This document shows, piece after piece, positions 1-8,101 of a stretch of 64,000 nt of DNA (the stretch's first letter is position 1; each line of letters opens with the position of its first letter). Origin of the DNA: Desulfovibrio inopinatus DSM 10711 (GTDB taxonomy: Bacteria > Desulfobacterota > Desulfovibrionia > Desulfovibrionales > Desulfovibrionaceae); NCBI RefSeq assembly GCF_000429305.1, contig NZ_AUBP01000005.1, positions 1 to 64,000 on the forward strand, written 5' to 3'. The notes under the pieces are model-generated. The model worked only from the letters and a program-made list of their open reading frames with translations, did not search any database and was not told the origin of the DNA. The translations under genes were made by a program, and so were the position numbers.

Positions 1-120
1 CACGCGTTACTCACCCGTGCGCCGCTCTACTCATCTCCCGAAGGAAACTTTCTCGCACGACTTGCATGTGTTAAGCACGTCGCCAGCGTTCAATCTGAGC
101 CAGGATCAAACTCTCCAGTT
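1..120 (-). rRNA. rrs: 16S ribosomal RNA, 5' end only
   Basis: Read on the minus strand, positions 120 to 1 carry the universal bacterial 16S start, AGAGTTTGATCCTGGCTCAG, followed by GATTGAACGCTGGCG and the variable V1 region. Only about 120 nt are present; the rest of the rRNA operon lies beyond the left edge. The mature 5' end is placed near 120 by comparison with other 16S genes and may be off by a few bases. It is transcribed away from asnS, behind three tandem promoters. Confidence 0.97.
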
Positions 121-189
121 CAAAACTTTTGAGTTTGCCAAAACTCTCGTCTAAAACGAGGTTGACTTTCTTATCACTCGACTCGCTAT

Positions 190-206
190 TTAATTGTCAA
201 AGACCT
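190..206 (-). promoter_or_regulatory. boxA-like rRNA antitermination site
   Basis: The minus strand reads GGTCTTTGACAATTAA in the 16S leader about 75 bp before the mature 5' end. This resembles the boxA elements of rRNA leaders that recruit the Nus antitermination complex. Assigned by motif and position only. Confidence 0.5.
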
Positions 207-265
207 TCGTCTTCTTCTCCCACCGCCTTTGCGGTGCCGGCGCGTTTGTCGTCGCCGAGTTGGAG

Positions 266-294
266 AAGCTAGTGAATCCCGTCCGCGCTGTCAA
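266..294 (-). promoter_or_regulatory. rRNA promoter P3
   Basis: On the minus strand TTGACA (289-294) and TAGCTT (266-271) have a 17 bp spacer. Upstream is an A-rich stretch with GTTTCGAAAATAAATCG, much like the one before P2. It lies 98 bp downstream of P2. Confidence 0.65.
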
Positions 295-363
295 CAACTT
301 TTTTCGATTTATTTTCGAAACGTTTTGACCGCCCTGGCAAGGCCAGTTTGTTGCGGGATCTCT

Positions 364-392
364 TCTCTACGCCACCCGAAGTTTGCCGTCAA
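364..392 (-). promoter_or_regulatory. rRNA promoter P2
   Basis: On the minus strand TTGACG (387-392) and TAGAGA (364-369) have a 17 bp spacer. An A-tract region containing GTTTCGAAAAAAAG sits just upstream. It lies exactly 100 bp downstream of P1. Confidence 0.7.
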
Positions 393-463
393 GCCTTTTC
401 CAACTTTTTTTCGAAACGAATCAGTTTCGTTGTTGGAGCACTTCCGTGCAACGCAGAGAAAAG

Positions 464-492
464 CTTATAGGCAGATGATACCTCCCCGTCAA
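464..492 (-). promoter_or_regulatory. rRNA promoter P1
   Basis: On the minus strand TTGACG (487-492) and TATAAG (464-469) are separated by exactly 17 bp. An A/T-rich tract resembling an UP element lies directly upstream, at about 493-515. It is the most distal of the three promoters of the rRNA operon. Confidence 0.75.
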
Positions 493-561
493 GGAAATAT
501 TTCAAAAAAAAGCAAAAAACATCCCCGCTTACAATGAAAATAACAACATGTTAAGTTCGAA

Positions 562-1950
562 TCAGTATTCAAGATGCTTGTACGTTCTCGGGAACGCAAT
601 AACATCTCGTATGTTGCGAACCCCTGTTACCAGCATGAGAAGCCGTTCAAACCCTAGCCCAAATCCAGCGTGCGGAACCGAACCAAACCGACGCAAATCA
701 AGATACCAATCATAACACTCCATATCGAGCCCTTGGTCGGCCAGGCGGCTTTGCAAAACATCCAATCGCTCTTCACGTTGGCTTCCGCCAATAATCTCCC
801 CAATACGAGGAACAAGAACATCCATTGCAGCAACCGTTTTCCCATCGTCGTTGAGTCGCATATAAAACGCTTTGATTTCTTTCGGGTAGTCAAAAACGAT
901 GACTGGCTGTTTAAAATGCTCTTCGCAAAGATACCGCTCATGCTCAGTTTGAAGATCACACCCATATTCTGTGGGATATTCAAATTTCCTCCCAGAACTC
1001 CGCAAAATCTCAAGAGCCTCGATGTAAGGAAGCCGAATAAACGGCTGAGATGCCACTGTTTCCAGATCCGTCATGAGATTTTTGTCGACAAATCGGGCAA
1101 ACAATTCGAGATCATCTTGGCAATGCATCATTATATAAGACACAAGATGTCGGAGAAGATCCTCCGCAACATCCATATCTTCTTGTAAGTCGGCAAACGC
1201 CATTTCTGGCTCAACCATCCAAAATTCAGCAGCATGGCGTGGAGTATCCGAGCTCTCCGCACGAAACGTTGGTCCAAAGGTGTAAACACTCCCCAAAGAG
1301 CAGGCAAAGGCCTCTGCTGCAAGTTGCCCCGATACCGTCAGGTAAGCCTCTTTTCCAAAAAAATCAGACTTCCCTTGGTCAGCGCCTGCGATATGCCCCC
1401 ATTCCCCTGCGGGCAAGGCCGTAACACGAAACATTTCACCAGCCCCCTCACAGTCTGAGCCTGTTAAAAGAGGGGTTTGGATATAGTAAAACCCTCGATC
1501 CCTAAAATACGCGTGTACAGCATGCGCAAGTTGGGACCGCATGCGAAACATGGCACCGTATTTATTGGTTCGTGGTCTCAAATGGGCAATTGTCCGTAAA
1601 AATTCATCAGAATGACGTTTTTTTTGCAGAGGATACACGGCCTGGTCTGCGCTTCCGAGAATCCCAATATCACGGGCCTGAATTTCCCACTTCTGACCTT
1701 TTCCAGGTGATGGAACCAGTGCCCCCTCCACCGTTATGGCAGCTCCAGTCGCGATATCCTTCAGCGTGTCCTCTTCGAGGATACTGTGGTCCGCAATAAC
1801 CTGAATATTTTTCAGGCATGATCCATCATTGACTTCAAAAAACGAAAATCCCTTGGCATCGCGTCGAGTACGCACCCATCCTTTTATAAAGATTTGATCT
1901 TGCGGCGACTCACATGTCAGGGCATCAGCAATCCGTGTTCGTATTTTCAT
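562..1950 (-). CDS. asnS: Asparaginyl-tRNA synthetase
   Basis: Charges tRNA-Asn with asparagine in the cytoplasm. It is a class IIb synthetase of 462 residues, close to the usual 460-470. An N-terminal OB-fold anticodon-binding domain ([16 protein letters not shown] region) precedes the class II catalytic core. Motif 2 is seen as [21 protein letters not shown] and motif 3 as [12 protein letters not shown] near the C terminus. The open frame continues 15 codons upstream to a GTG at 1995. The ATG at 1950 is preferred because family members begin close to it and a GAGG lies just upstream. It is divergent from ftsY and points toward the rRNA operon, with no obvious terminator between them. Confidence 0.96.
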   Translation of the reverse strand: MKIRTRIADALTCESPQDQIFIKGWVRTRRDAKGFSFFEVNDGSCLKNIQVIADHSILEEDTLKDIATGAAITVEGALVPSPGKGQKWEIQARDIGILGSADQAVYPLQKKRHSDEFLRTIAHLRPRTNKYGAMFRMRSQLAHAVHAYFRDRGFYYIQTPLLTGSDCEGAGEMFRVTALPAGEWGHIAGADQGKSDFFGKEAYLTVSGQLAAEAFACSLGSVYTFGPTFRAESSDTPRHAAEFWMVEPEMAFADLQEDMDVAEDLLRHLVSYIMMHCQDDLELFARFVDKNLMTDLETVASQPFIRLPYIEALEILRSSGRKFEYPTEYGCDLQTEHERYLCEEHFKQPVIVFDYPKEIKAFYMRLNDDGKTVAAMDVLVPRIGEIIGGSQREERLDVLQSRLADQGLDMECYDWYLDLRRFGSVPHAGFGLGFERLLMLVTGVRNIRDVIAFPRTYKHLEY

Positions 1951-2134
1951 CTCAGGCCTCATTATCATTGATCTCGTTATCGAGGTTTTATACACGTAAA
2001 ATCGTCAGGATAAAATATCCAAGTCATGGTTGAAGTTGAATTTCTGTCTTGAAAGCAACCCGGTTGCCTCTCCGGCGTGAAGAGGTTAGAAGGCGTCCCT
2101 GGATCAGCGGTCAAGAAGTTTCAGAAATGTCTAT

Positions 2135-2144
2135 GGCGTACGCC
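2135..2144. promoter_or_regulatory. 10-bp palindrome in the asnS/ftsY divergent region
   Basis: The perfect palindrome GGCGTACGCC is nested inside a looser CTATG...CATAG dyad (2131-2152), about 70 bp before ftsY. It could be an operator or part of a leader hairpin. No regulator can be named, and a chance palindrome of this size is possible. Confidence 0.2.
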
Positions 2145-2215
2145 TCGACATAGGAGTACTTCATCAATAATATCGATCAACATCGTCCACTATGACACTT
2201 TCTTAAGGATTCCAT

Positions 2216-4702
2216 ATGGGTTTTTTTACCAAAATCAAATCGCTGTGGGGAAATAAAGAACACGAAGAAGAGCAGAATCTGCAAACAGAATCTGCCTCTT
2301 CTCCTTCAGAAGCGCCTCCTCTTGAGGAGGATACACCACCTCCTTCAGAAGAAACGGGGACCGCCGAAACTCAACAGATTCCTGAGCCCCCCAAAAAGAC
2401 TCGATCGTTTTTTGACCCCGATCCCGAACCGATCGACACAGAAGAAGGTACAAAGCTGCAGCCTAATGCAGAGATTGAACAACCAGAACAATTTGTAGAA
2501 ATATCCGAGCCTGAAACCGAGCCTGATCTCCTTCAGTCAACGTCTGAACTGGCGACCGACACCGTATCTGAAGATGTTTCGCAACCAGAAAGCGAGCCAA
2601 AGCCGGAGACAGTCTCTCCATCTGAGTTGGATGTCACGGTTTCGGAAGAGTCCATTGCTCTGGACATCGAACAACAATCTACGTTCTTTCAAGTACCAGA
2701 ACCAGAAGCACTCTCTACTCCGGATCAGAAAATAACACCGGAAGTCGACGAAATTCTTCAGCCTGGATTTGATGTGCTCGGTGTACCTGATACCGAACCT
2801 TCCGTAGAAGCGATTCCTGATCATCCCCACGCGACGGAACAGAAAACCGAGGAAGAACAGGAGCCAGAACCAAAAGCATCCGCCGCCCCTCAGGCGGAAA
2901 CGACAGCGGAAATCAGTGATACATCTCAACCTGAATCCGTTGTTCTCAGTGTGCGCGAAAACGAACCATCTCTTGAGGCTTCCCCTGAGCAGCTTCATGC
3001 ACCGGAGCTGGAGACTCCAATGGAGCCTGAGACGGAACCAGAACCGCTCGTAACTCCTGAACAGGAAACATCGCCAGAAGCCGACGATACTCCCGCTCTG
3101 CCGGAGCTTGAATCAGACGGCTTCGAGATTTCCGCAGTCGCACAAGATATCGAAGACAATGATGATGCGGAACTCGGAACCGAGGCTGAAATCCAGATTG
3201 AAAGTGAATCCAAAACTTCAGACCATACGTTTCATGAAGAAGACACTCCTCTTCCGGAGCCAGTGACTTCCCCCTCTGGCCAGGTCAACTTCGACGACGC
3301 AAGGGACATCTCCGTGAACGACACGGCTCTTGAAGAGGATGTCTTTGATGCAGGCGAAGAATTCATCCTCGAATTAACGGATATCGTTGAAGAAGACCTC
3401 GAAGAAGTCCCTGTCACAGAGACGATTGAAGAGAGCGCAGCGGAATCACCTGAACCGTTTCAGTCCGTTGAGGAACCTCAGACAGAGCCGGTTCCTTCCT
3501 CGTTGACGGATTGGCAACAGCGCTTACTCATTTCCCTGCGTGAAGCCGAACCCAAATTGTCTGTTTGGCTCACAATCCTTCTTGAGGGTGTTGAAACAGC
3601 GGGTCCTGAGCTCTGGGAACGCCTTTCTTTTCTGTTCACATGCTTGGAAGCTCCTGAGAACGAAACACAAGATTTTATCGGTCGATTCCGTTCTTGGGTT
3701 GAGGACATGGAGTACGAGGAAGTTGAAGAGTTTCGATCTGAGCTCCAATATCGACTTGCTCTTGCTTTGGAACTGGAAGACGAGGAAGACGAGCGCAACA
3801 GGCTCTTTCTGAAATTGTCTGAAGGATTGAACAAAACCAAGGAACAAATCAGCAAGCAGCTTGATAACCTCCTCAGTTCACACACCACGATGGATGATGA
3901 TTTCTGGGACGAATTCGAAGAAATCCTCATCATGGCCGATGTTGGCTTTGATCCTACACGTTTACTCATGGATCGACTTAAGGCGCGAGCTCGTAAGCAA
4001 GGTATCAATGATCCTGCACAGTTTAAAGATCTGCTGCGAGAAGAACTGGCCGAAATTTTTAAAAGCAAACCAACAATCAAGGCCGTCAATCCACCTGAAG
4101 TCGTCCTTATGATCGGAGTCAACGGCGCAGGCAAAACGACAACAATCGCTAAGCTGGCCCATCGCGCGCAGATGCAGGGAAAAAGAGCACTTGTTGCTGC
4201 AGGCGATACATTCCGTGCTGCTGCTATCGAACAACTCGAAATTTGGTCCAAACGCGTCGATGCAGGGTTCTATTCCAAGGGAGAACAGGCTGACCCAGCG
4301 GCTGTAGCATTTGAAGCTCTCGATATTGCCGTGAAGGAAGGATATGACATTATCTTTGTCGATACGGCTGGTCGCTTACACACGCAGACCAATCTTATGG
4401 AAGAACTCAAGAAAATCAAACGAGTCCTTGCTAAAAAACATCCGGGGAGCCCGCATCGCACGATCCTCGTGCTTGATGCAACGACGGGACAAAATGCCCT
4501 TTCCCAAACTAAACTCTTCAATCAAACCGTTGATATCGATGAAATTGTTTTGACGAAACTTGATGGAACTGCAAAGGGCGGTGTCATTGTCGGGATTGTG
4601 CTAGAGTACGGTATTCCGATTACTTTTGTCGGACTTGGAGAAAAAATGGAAGATCTTCGCCCCTTCAATGGGCAAGACTTTGCGCAGGCTCTTTTGACAT
4701 AG
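2216..4702 (+). CDS. ftsY: Signal recognition particle receptor FtsY with very long acidic N-terminal region
   Basis: FtsY is the membrane-associated GTPase that docks the SRP-ribosome complex and delivers nascent membrane proteins to the translocon. The C-terminal NG domain starts near residue 530. It shows the P-loop GVNGAGKTTT (about 634-643), DTFRAAAIEQL, DTAGRLHTQTNLMEEL and TKLDGTAKGG. At 828 residues it is far longer than E. coli FtsY (about 500). Residues 1-420 are acidic, rich in Glu, Pro, Ser and Thr, and include three degenerate repeats of roughly 55-60 residues starting near 161, 215 and 275. Residues of about 425-525 form a separate Trp/Leu-rich, probably helical block that I cannot assign. 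Function of the NG domain is certain; the role of the N-terminal two thirds is not. Confidence 0.95.
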   Translation: MGFFTKIKSLWGNKEHEEEQNLQTESASSPSEAPPLEEDTPPPSEETGTAETQQIPEPPKKTRSFFDPDPEPIDTEEGTKLQPNAEIEQPEQFVEISEPETEPDLLQSTSELATDTVSEDVSQPESEPKPETVSPSELDVTVSEESIALDIEQQSTFFQVPEPEALSTPDQKITPEVDEILQPGFDVLGVPDTEPSVEAIPDHPHATEQKTEEEQEPEPKASAAPQAETTAEISDTSQPESVVLSVRENEPSLEASPEQLHAPELETPMEPETEPEPLVTPEQETSPEADDTPALPELESDGFEISAVAQDIEDNDDAELGTEAEIQIESESKTSDHTFHEEDTPLPEPVTSPSGQVNFDDARDISVNDTALEEDVFDAGEEFILELTDIVEEDLEEVPVTETIEESAAESPEPFQSVEEPQTEPVPSSLTDWQQRLLISLREAEPKLSVWLTILLEGVETAGPELWERLSFLFTCLEAPENETQDFIGRFRSWVEDMEYEEVEEFRSELQYRLALALELEDEEDERNRLFLKLSEGLNKTKEQISKQLDNLLSSHTTMDDDFWDEFEEILIMADVGFDPTRLLMDRLKARARKQGINDPAQFKDLLREELAEIFKSKPTIKAVNPPEVVLMIGVNGAGKTTTIAKLAHRAQMQGKRALVAAGDTFRAAAIEQLEIWSKRVDAGFYSKGEQADPAAVAFEALDIAVKEGYDIIFVDTAGRLHTQTNLMEELKKIKRVLAKKHPGSPHRTILVLDATTGQNALSQTKLFNQTVDIDEIVLTKLDGTAKGGVIVGIVLEYGIPITFVGLGEKMEDLRPFNGQDFAQALLT

Positions 4703-5187
4703 CAGAATGCAAAAGACACCCTTGGAGATTGCAAACAAAGCGTGACTGTCTCAGCATGGAGATATGAAAAATGTGACGCTCTGTTGCTAAAAACATAAAA
4801 GTTTCTTGCCAAGGATGATTCTTGTTGAAATGGGTCTTGACGGAATCGCTTGCACATATCAAAAACAAATAACTTTTTCAGATTAATGGAGACTTGTCGC
4901 GACACAGAAACAATGTCACTATGCGTAATGACAATGTTGATTGATTCGTGGCTTCTCCATACCGCGAAGCATGAGTTCAATTCATGTATTCATGCTTGAA
5001 ATGGCATCGGTTTTTTGAAAAATAACGTGGCGACCCGCCACACGTCACGGTGAAGACTTCGTCTCACATGGCCAGCGACTTGGTCCAGTTGACGCCGGCA
5101 TAGGCTTCTTCACATTCAGGAAGCAACTCGCGGTATGCCGACTTTGCCTTGTGGCTCAATTCAATTGAACATCTGGAGGATTGATTC
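4703..5187. other. 485-bp intergenic region between ftsY and cheY
   Basis: No intact gene or known RNA is recognised. It contains a 10-bp palindrome TGTCGCGACA (4895-4904), an inverted repeat with 8-bp arms AAGCATGA/TCATGCTT (4967-4974, 4990-4997), and a 6-bp hairpin GTGGCG/CGCCAC (5027-5041). On the minus strand, 5064-5189 is a 41-codon open stretch with protein-like composition that may be a gene remnant. The cheY ribosome binding site (GGAGGA, 5175-5180) closes the region. Confidence 0.6.
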
Positions 5188-5568
5188 ATGGCAACAGATA
5201 AGAACATGACGGTTCTGGTCGTGGATGACTTTTCAACCATGCGCCGAATCATCAAAAATATTCTTCGCCAACTCGGATTTGCCAATATCGTAGAAGCCGA
5301 CGATGGTACAACCGCCTGGGAAGCACTCAACAAGGGCAACATCGATTTCGTCATTTCCGACTGGAATATGCCCCAAATGCCCGGCATTGAGTTGTTGCGC
5401 AAAGTCCGCTCCAGCGAAGAGTTCGCCAACATGCCTTTTCTTATGGTTACGGCTGAAGCTCAACAAGAAAATATTATCGAAGCCGTGCAGGCAAAAGTAT
5501 CCAACTACATTGTCAAACCGTTCACCGCGGAAACATTGGGCGCTAAAATCGATAAGATTTTCGAATAA
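5188..5568 (+). CDS. cheY: Chemotaxis response regulator CheY
   Basis: A single-domain receiver of 126 residues that, once phosphorylated by CheA, binds the flagellar switch. All active-site residues line up with E. coli CheY shifted by one: Asp13/Asp14 (acid pocket), Asp58 (phosphoacceptor, in SDWNMPQMPG), Thr88 and Lys110 (in VKPFTAETL). No output domain follows. The ATG is preceded by GGAGGA at good spacing. The gene stands alone, with cheZ 11 kb and cheW 33 kb away and no CheA in the window. Stand-alone receivers can serve other kinases, but the sequence is strongly CheY-like. Confidence 0.94.
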   Translation: MATDKNMTVLVVDDFSTMRRIIKNILRQLGFANIVEADDGTTAWEALNKGNIDFVISDWNMPQMPGIELLRKVRSSEEFANMPFLMVTAEAQQENIIEAVQAKVSNYIVKPFTAETLGAKIDKIFE

Positions 5569-5580
5569 CACATATTTCAA

Positions 5581-5617
5581 CACTGCAACCGCTGGTGTGT
5601 ATACTGCGGTTGCAGTG
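5581..5617 (+). terminator. Hairpin downstream of cheY
   Basis: A perfect 12-bp stem, CACTGCAACCGC (5581-5592) with GCGGTTGCAGTG (5606-5617), encloses a 13-nt loop 12 bases after the cheY stop. The following bases are only moderately T-rich, so it may be a weak terminator or a 3' stability element. Confidence 0.55.
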
Positions 5618-5644
5618 ATATCACGTGCATATTGTGTGTTTGTT

Positions 5645-5673
5645 GTGTGACGTCACTCGTTTCGAGCGTCACA
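5645..5673. terminator. Second hairpin between convergent genes
   Basis: TGTGACG (5645-5651) pairs with CGTCACA (5667-5673), and the interior CTCG/CGAG extends the stem after a 3-nt bulge. It lies between cheY and the convergent methyltransferase gene and could end transcription from either side. No long T-run follows. Confidence 0.4.
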
Positions 5674-5756
5674 TGAACAATGTATTAATGTATTGTCTCT
5701 GTGAGACATTCTTCTCTCCGCTCCCCTTTCAGCTACATTCTCCCTCCACGCCTGAA

Positions 5757-6590
5757 TCAGCTTTCACTTTTTTGCAAAAGGATCTCAACTCCTAGAGTTT
5801 CGAGTGCACTTCGTGGATATTGTCGAAGAAGTTGTTGTGGAATAGGAAGGTCTGTTGTCATCCGCCGTCCACCAACAAGACGGAATCCAACATCCAAAAA
5901 GAATTGTAAGAGTGCTTCTTTTGTCAATCTATTCAAGCTCAAGTATTCACGCCATAAAAAGCGCTTTCGTTCCAGAATAGTGACGGCATCATACGCCGAA
6001 TCCTGAAATACTGCCTCAACGACTTGTGTGCTTGAAACAAGCTTTTGCCATAGCTCTTCGTCATCGAGAAAAAGATGCGCCCATGGATCTGTGATGTATT
6101 GTAAGAGATGAGAACCAAAGGGTGAATAATACAGCGGATGAACTTGAAGAAAAACGAGCCCTGCCTCCGGCAACATACCCCAAAAATCTTTTGCGATGGC
6201 AGGAAGAACCGCCGGGTCGACGTGCTCAAATACAGACCACGAGATAATGACATCGGGACAAAATCGTGAAGCGAGGCATTCCCCGGGTGTAATGTGAAAA
6301 AAAGCAAGATTTTCCGGCAGTGCGTTTATCGAAATTTCATGACTTGCTTTCGTCAAAAGATGTGTAAAAGAAGGGTTGATATCCACGCCAACAGCTTCCT
6401 CAATCCCATGGCGCAACACCAAGCCTAGCGCCGTAGCTCCATCACCACATCCGAAATCAAGCACCGTTGTGTGATTCAAGTCACGAAACCGTGAAATCCA
6501 CTCGGCAGCAGTATCGGCAGCTCCCCAAAAGTGGTCAAGAAACCATGTCGTCGGACCTGTTGGCCTCATCCAAACAAAACCGGTGTTCAT
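5757..6590 (-). CDS. Class I SAM-dependent methyltransferase
   Basis: A 277-residue protein with the Rossmann-type methyltransferase signature. Motif I is VLDFGCGDGATALGL near residue 43. An acidic residue that would bind the SAM ribose follows in AVGVDINPSF, and a motif IV-like DVIISWSVFEHVDP comes later. This last motif is typical of small-molecule methyltransferases of the Methyltransf_11/25 group. The substrate cannot be read from the sequence. The start has a GGAG 8 bases upstream. It lies 78 bp downstream of purF on the same strand and may be cotranscribed, but no functional link is evident. The C-terminal third (about residues 180-277) is unlike the common domain and may bind substrate. 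Confidence 0.8.
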   Translation of the reverse strand: MNTGFVWMRPTGPTTWFLDHFWGAADTAAEWISRFRDLNHTTVLDFGCGDGATALGLVLRHGIEEAVGVDINPSFTHLLTKASHEISINALPENLAFFHITPGECLASRFCPDVIISWSVFEHVDPAVLPAIAKDFWGMLPEAGLVFLQVHPLYYSPFGSHLLQYITDPWAHLFLDDEELWQKLVSSTQVVEAVFQDSAYDAVTILERKRFLWREYLSLNRLTKEALLQFFLDVGFRLVGGRRMTTDLPIPQQLLRQYPRSALETLGVEILLQKSES

Positions 6591-6668
6591 GGCGTCAACT
6601 CCGTAGGTTGACCACCATAAACACCGGCGATTTTTTTGCTCAAGGCAAATGAATGACGCATGAACCCT

Positions 6669-8078
6669 CTACCAGGACAAGGCGACCTCGTCCTCTTTGC
6701 ATATTTGATTCGCCGGGCACGGTGCAATGGGGTAATCACCGGTGAAGCAAGCCAAGCAATAACGAGGTTTGCCTTCGGTGGCGTGCACAGCTTGCAGGAG
6801 TCCATCAATGGTCAGATAGTGCAGAGAATCAAGCCCGATAAAACGCGCAATATCCTCAACACTGTTATTGGCAGCAATGAGCTCTCCCTTAGAGGAAAAG
6901 TCTATACCATAAAAGCACGGGTGCGTAATGGCGGGACAACTGACCCGCATATGGATTTCTCGAGCACCAAGCTCACGCAGCTTTTTCACTCGGGTACGAA
7001 TCGTTGTTCCTCGGACAATCGAGTCTTCAACGATAATGATGCGCTTCCCTTTGATCATACTTCTCACGGGGTTAAGCTTTACCCGAACACTGAAGTCACG
7101 CATATCTTGCGATGGCTGAATAAACGTCCGGCCAACATAGTGGTTACGGATCATTGCCATTTCGAAAGGAATCCCCGACTGTTGTGCATATCCAACCGCG
7201 GCATAGATACCGGAATCCGGGAATGGCATGACATAGTCGCCTTCGACCGGTGCTTCTTGGGCTAAAATCCCTCCCATGCACTTGCGCCGTTCATACACCA
7301 CTTCCCCAAAAACCAAGGAGTCAGGTCGAGCAAAATAGATAAGCTCAAAAACGCATTGTGTAATACCGTTCGGTTCCTGAATTTGGTAGGTTTTGAGACA
7401 CTTGTCTTCCAATACCACCATTTCTCCTGGCCCGACAGGTCGCATATATTCCGCTTCAAGCAGGTCAAAGGCACAGGTTTCGGAGGCAAATACGTAATGA
7501 TCCCCTACCCGGCCAAGCATAAGCGGACGAAAGCCATTGGGATCCTTCAAGGCAATGAGCTTATTATTGGCCATGATAAGCAGAGAATATGCCCCTTTGA
7601 CCTTGCGGCACGCCTTGATGATTGATTCTTCGAGCGTATGTGTGGGGTAGTATTTCGCGATGAGATGGACAAAAACTTCACTATCCATCGTCGTCTGAAA
7701 AATCGACCCCGTTGCCTCAAGTTCCTTCCGCAACTCGATCGTATTGATGAGATTCCCGTTGTGGGCAATGGCCAATTGCATATCGCCAAATCGTACCATA
7801 AACGGCTGTGCATTCCGGATAAGCGATGCACCAGTAGTGGAATAGCGGATGTGACCAATGCCAACGGTGCCCTTCAGTTCTTTTCCCAAATGGCGTTCGT
7901 TAAAGACATCGGCAACAAGTCCCATGCCCTTCTGTTCTCGAATTTTCGTACCATCCCAGGTGACGATGCCTGCGCTTTCCTGTCCTCTATGCTGTTGGGC
8001 ATACAGGCCAAAATAGCACATGCGTGCCGCTTCAGGATGTCCGTAAATGCCAAACAGTCCGCAATATTCCTTTTTCAT
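6669..8078 (-). CDS. purF: Amidophosphoribosyltransferase
   Basis: Catalyses the first committed step of purine synthesis, making 5-phosphoribosylamine from PRPP and glutamine. The 469 residues begin MKKEY followed by CGLFGIYGH, so a five-residue propeptide would be removed to expose the catalytic N-terminal Cys of the glutaminase domain. The phosphoribosyltransferase half shows the PRPP-binding motif RIIIVEDSIVRGTT. Cysteines near the C terminus (CLACFTGDYP, CPANQIC) fit the Fe-S-containing, Bacillus-type class. It follows carB by only 22 bp, so the entry enzymes of purine and pyrimidine synthesis probably share a transcript. Confidence 0.96.
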   Translation of the reverse strand: MKKEYCGLFGIYGHPEAARMCYFGLYAQQHRGQESAGIVTWDGTKIREQKGMGLVADVFNERHLGKELKGTVGIGHIRYSTTGASLIRNAQPFMVRFGDMQLAIAHNGNLINTIELRKELEATGSIFQTTMDSEVFVHLIAKYYPTHTLEESIIKACRKVKGAYSLLIMANNKLIALKDPNGFRPLMLGRVGDHYVFASETCAFDLLEAEYMRPVGPGEMVVLEDKCLKTYQIQEPNGITQCVFELIYFARPDSLVFGEVVYERRKCMGGILAQEAPVEGDYVMPFPDSGIYAAVGYAQQSGIPFEMAMIRNHYVGRTFIQPSQDMRDFSVRVKLNPVRSMIKGKRIIIVEDSIVRGTTIRTRVKKLRELGAREIHMRVSCPAITHPCFYGIDFSSKGELIAANNSVEDIARFIGLDSLHYLTIDGLLQAVHATEGKPRYCLACFTGDYPIAPCPANQICKEDEVALSW

Positions 8079-8101
8079 AAACCAAATCTGCCTTTAAAGC
8101 C

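Larger units (their letters stand above)
121..561 (-). other. rRNA operon leader and promoter region (no protein gene)
   Basis: This 441-base stretch between the 16S gene and asnS holds no credible protein gene. It contains three sigma-70-type promoters, an antitermination boxA-like site and small hairpins, such as one with arms at 221-226 and 231-236. Long A/T tracts precede each promoter. No clear intrinsic terminator separates the asnS stop at 562 from the first rRNA promoter. Confidence 0.85.

Noticed and set aside
2537-3213. Repetitive DNA in the 5' part of ftsY as a possible CRISPR or tandem repeat array
   Set aside because: The similarity is at protein level (acidic repeats) and too degenerate in DNA. 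There are no constant repeats separated by unique spacers.
3478-4251. 257-codon minus-strand open frame, Ser/Arg-rich
   Set aside because: Antisense to the ftsY acidic and NG regions; Glu codons read backwards give Ser- and Leu-rich sequence.
4985-5020. Possible sigma-54 promoter upstream of cheY (TGGCAT near 5002)
   Set aside because: The GG element lacks a GC at the required -12 spacing.
4703-5187. Possible tRNA or SRP RNA in the ftsY-cheY gap
   Set aside because: A GTTCAATTC string resembles a T-loop, but its flanks do not pair, and the SRP RNA core motif is absent.
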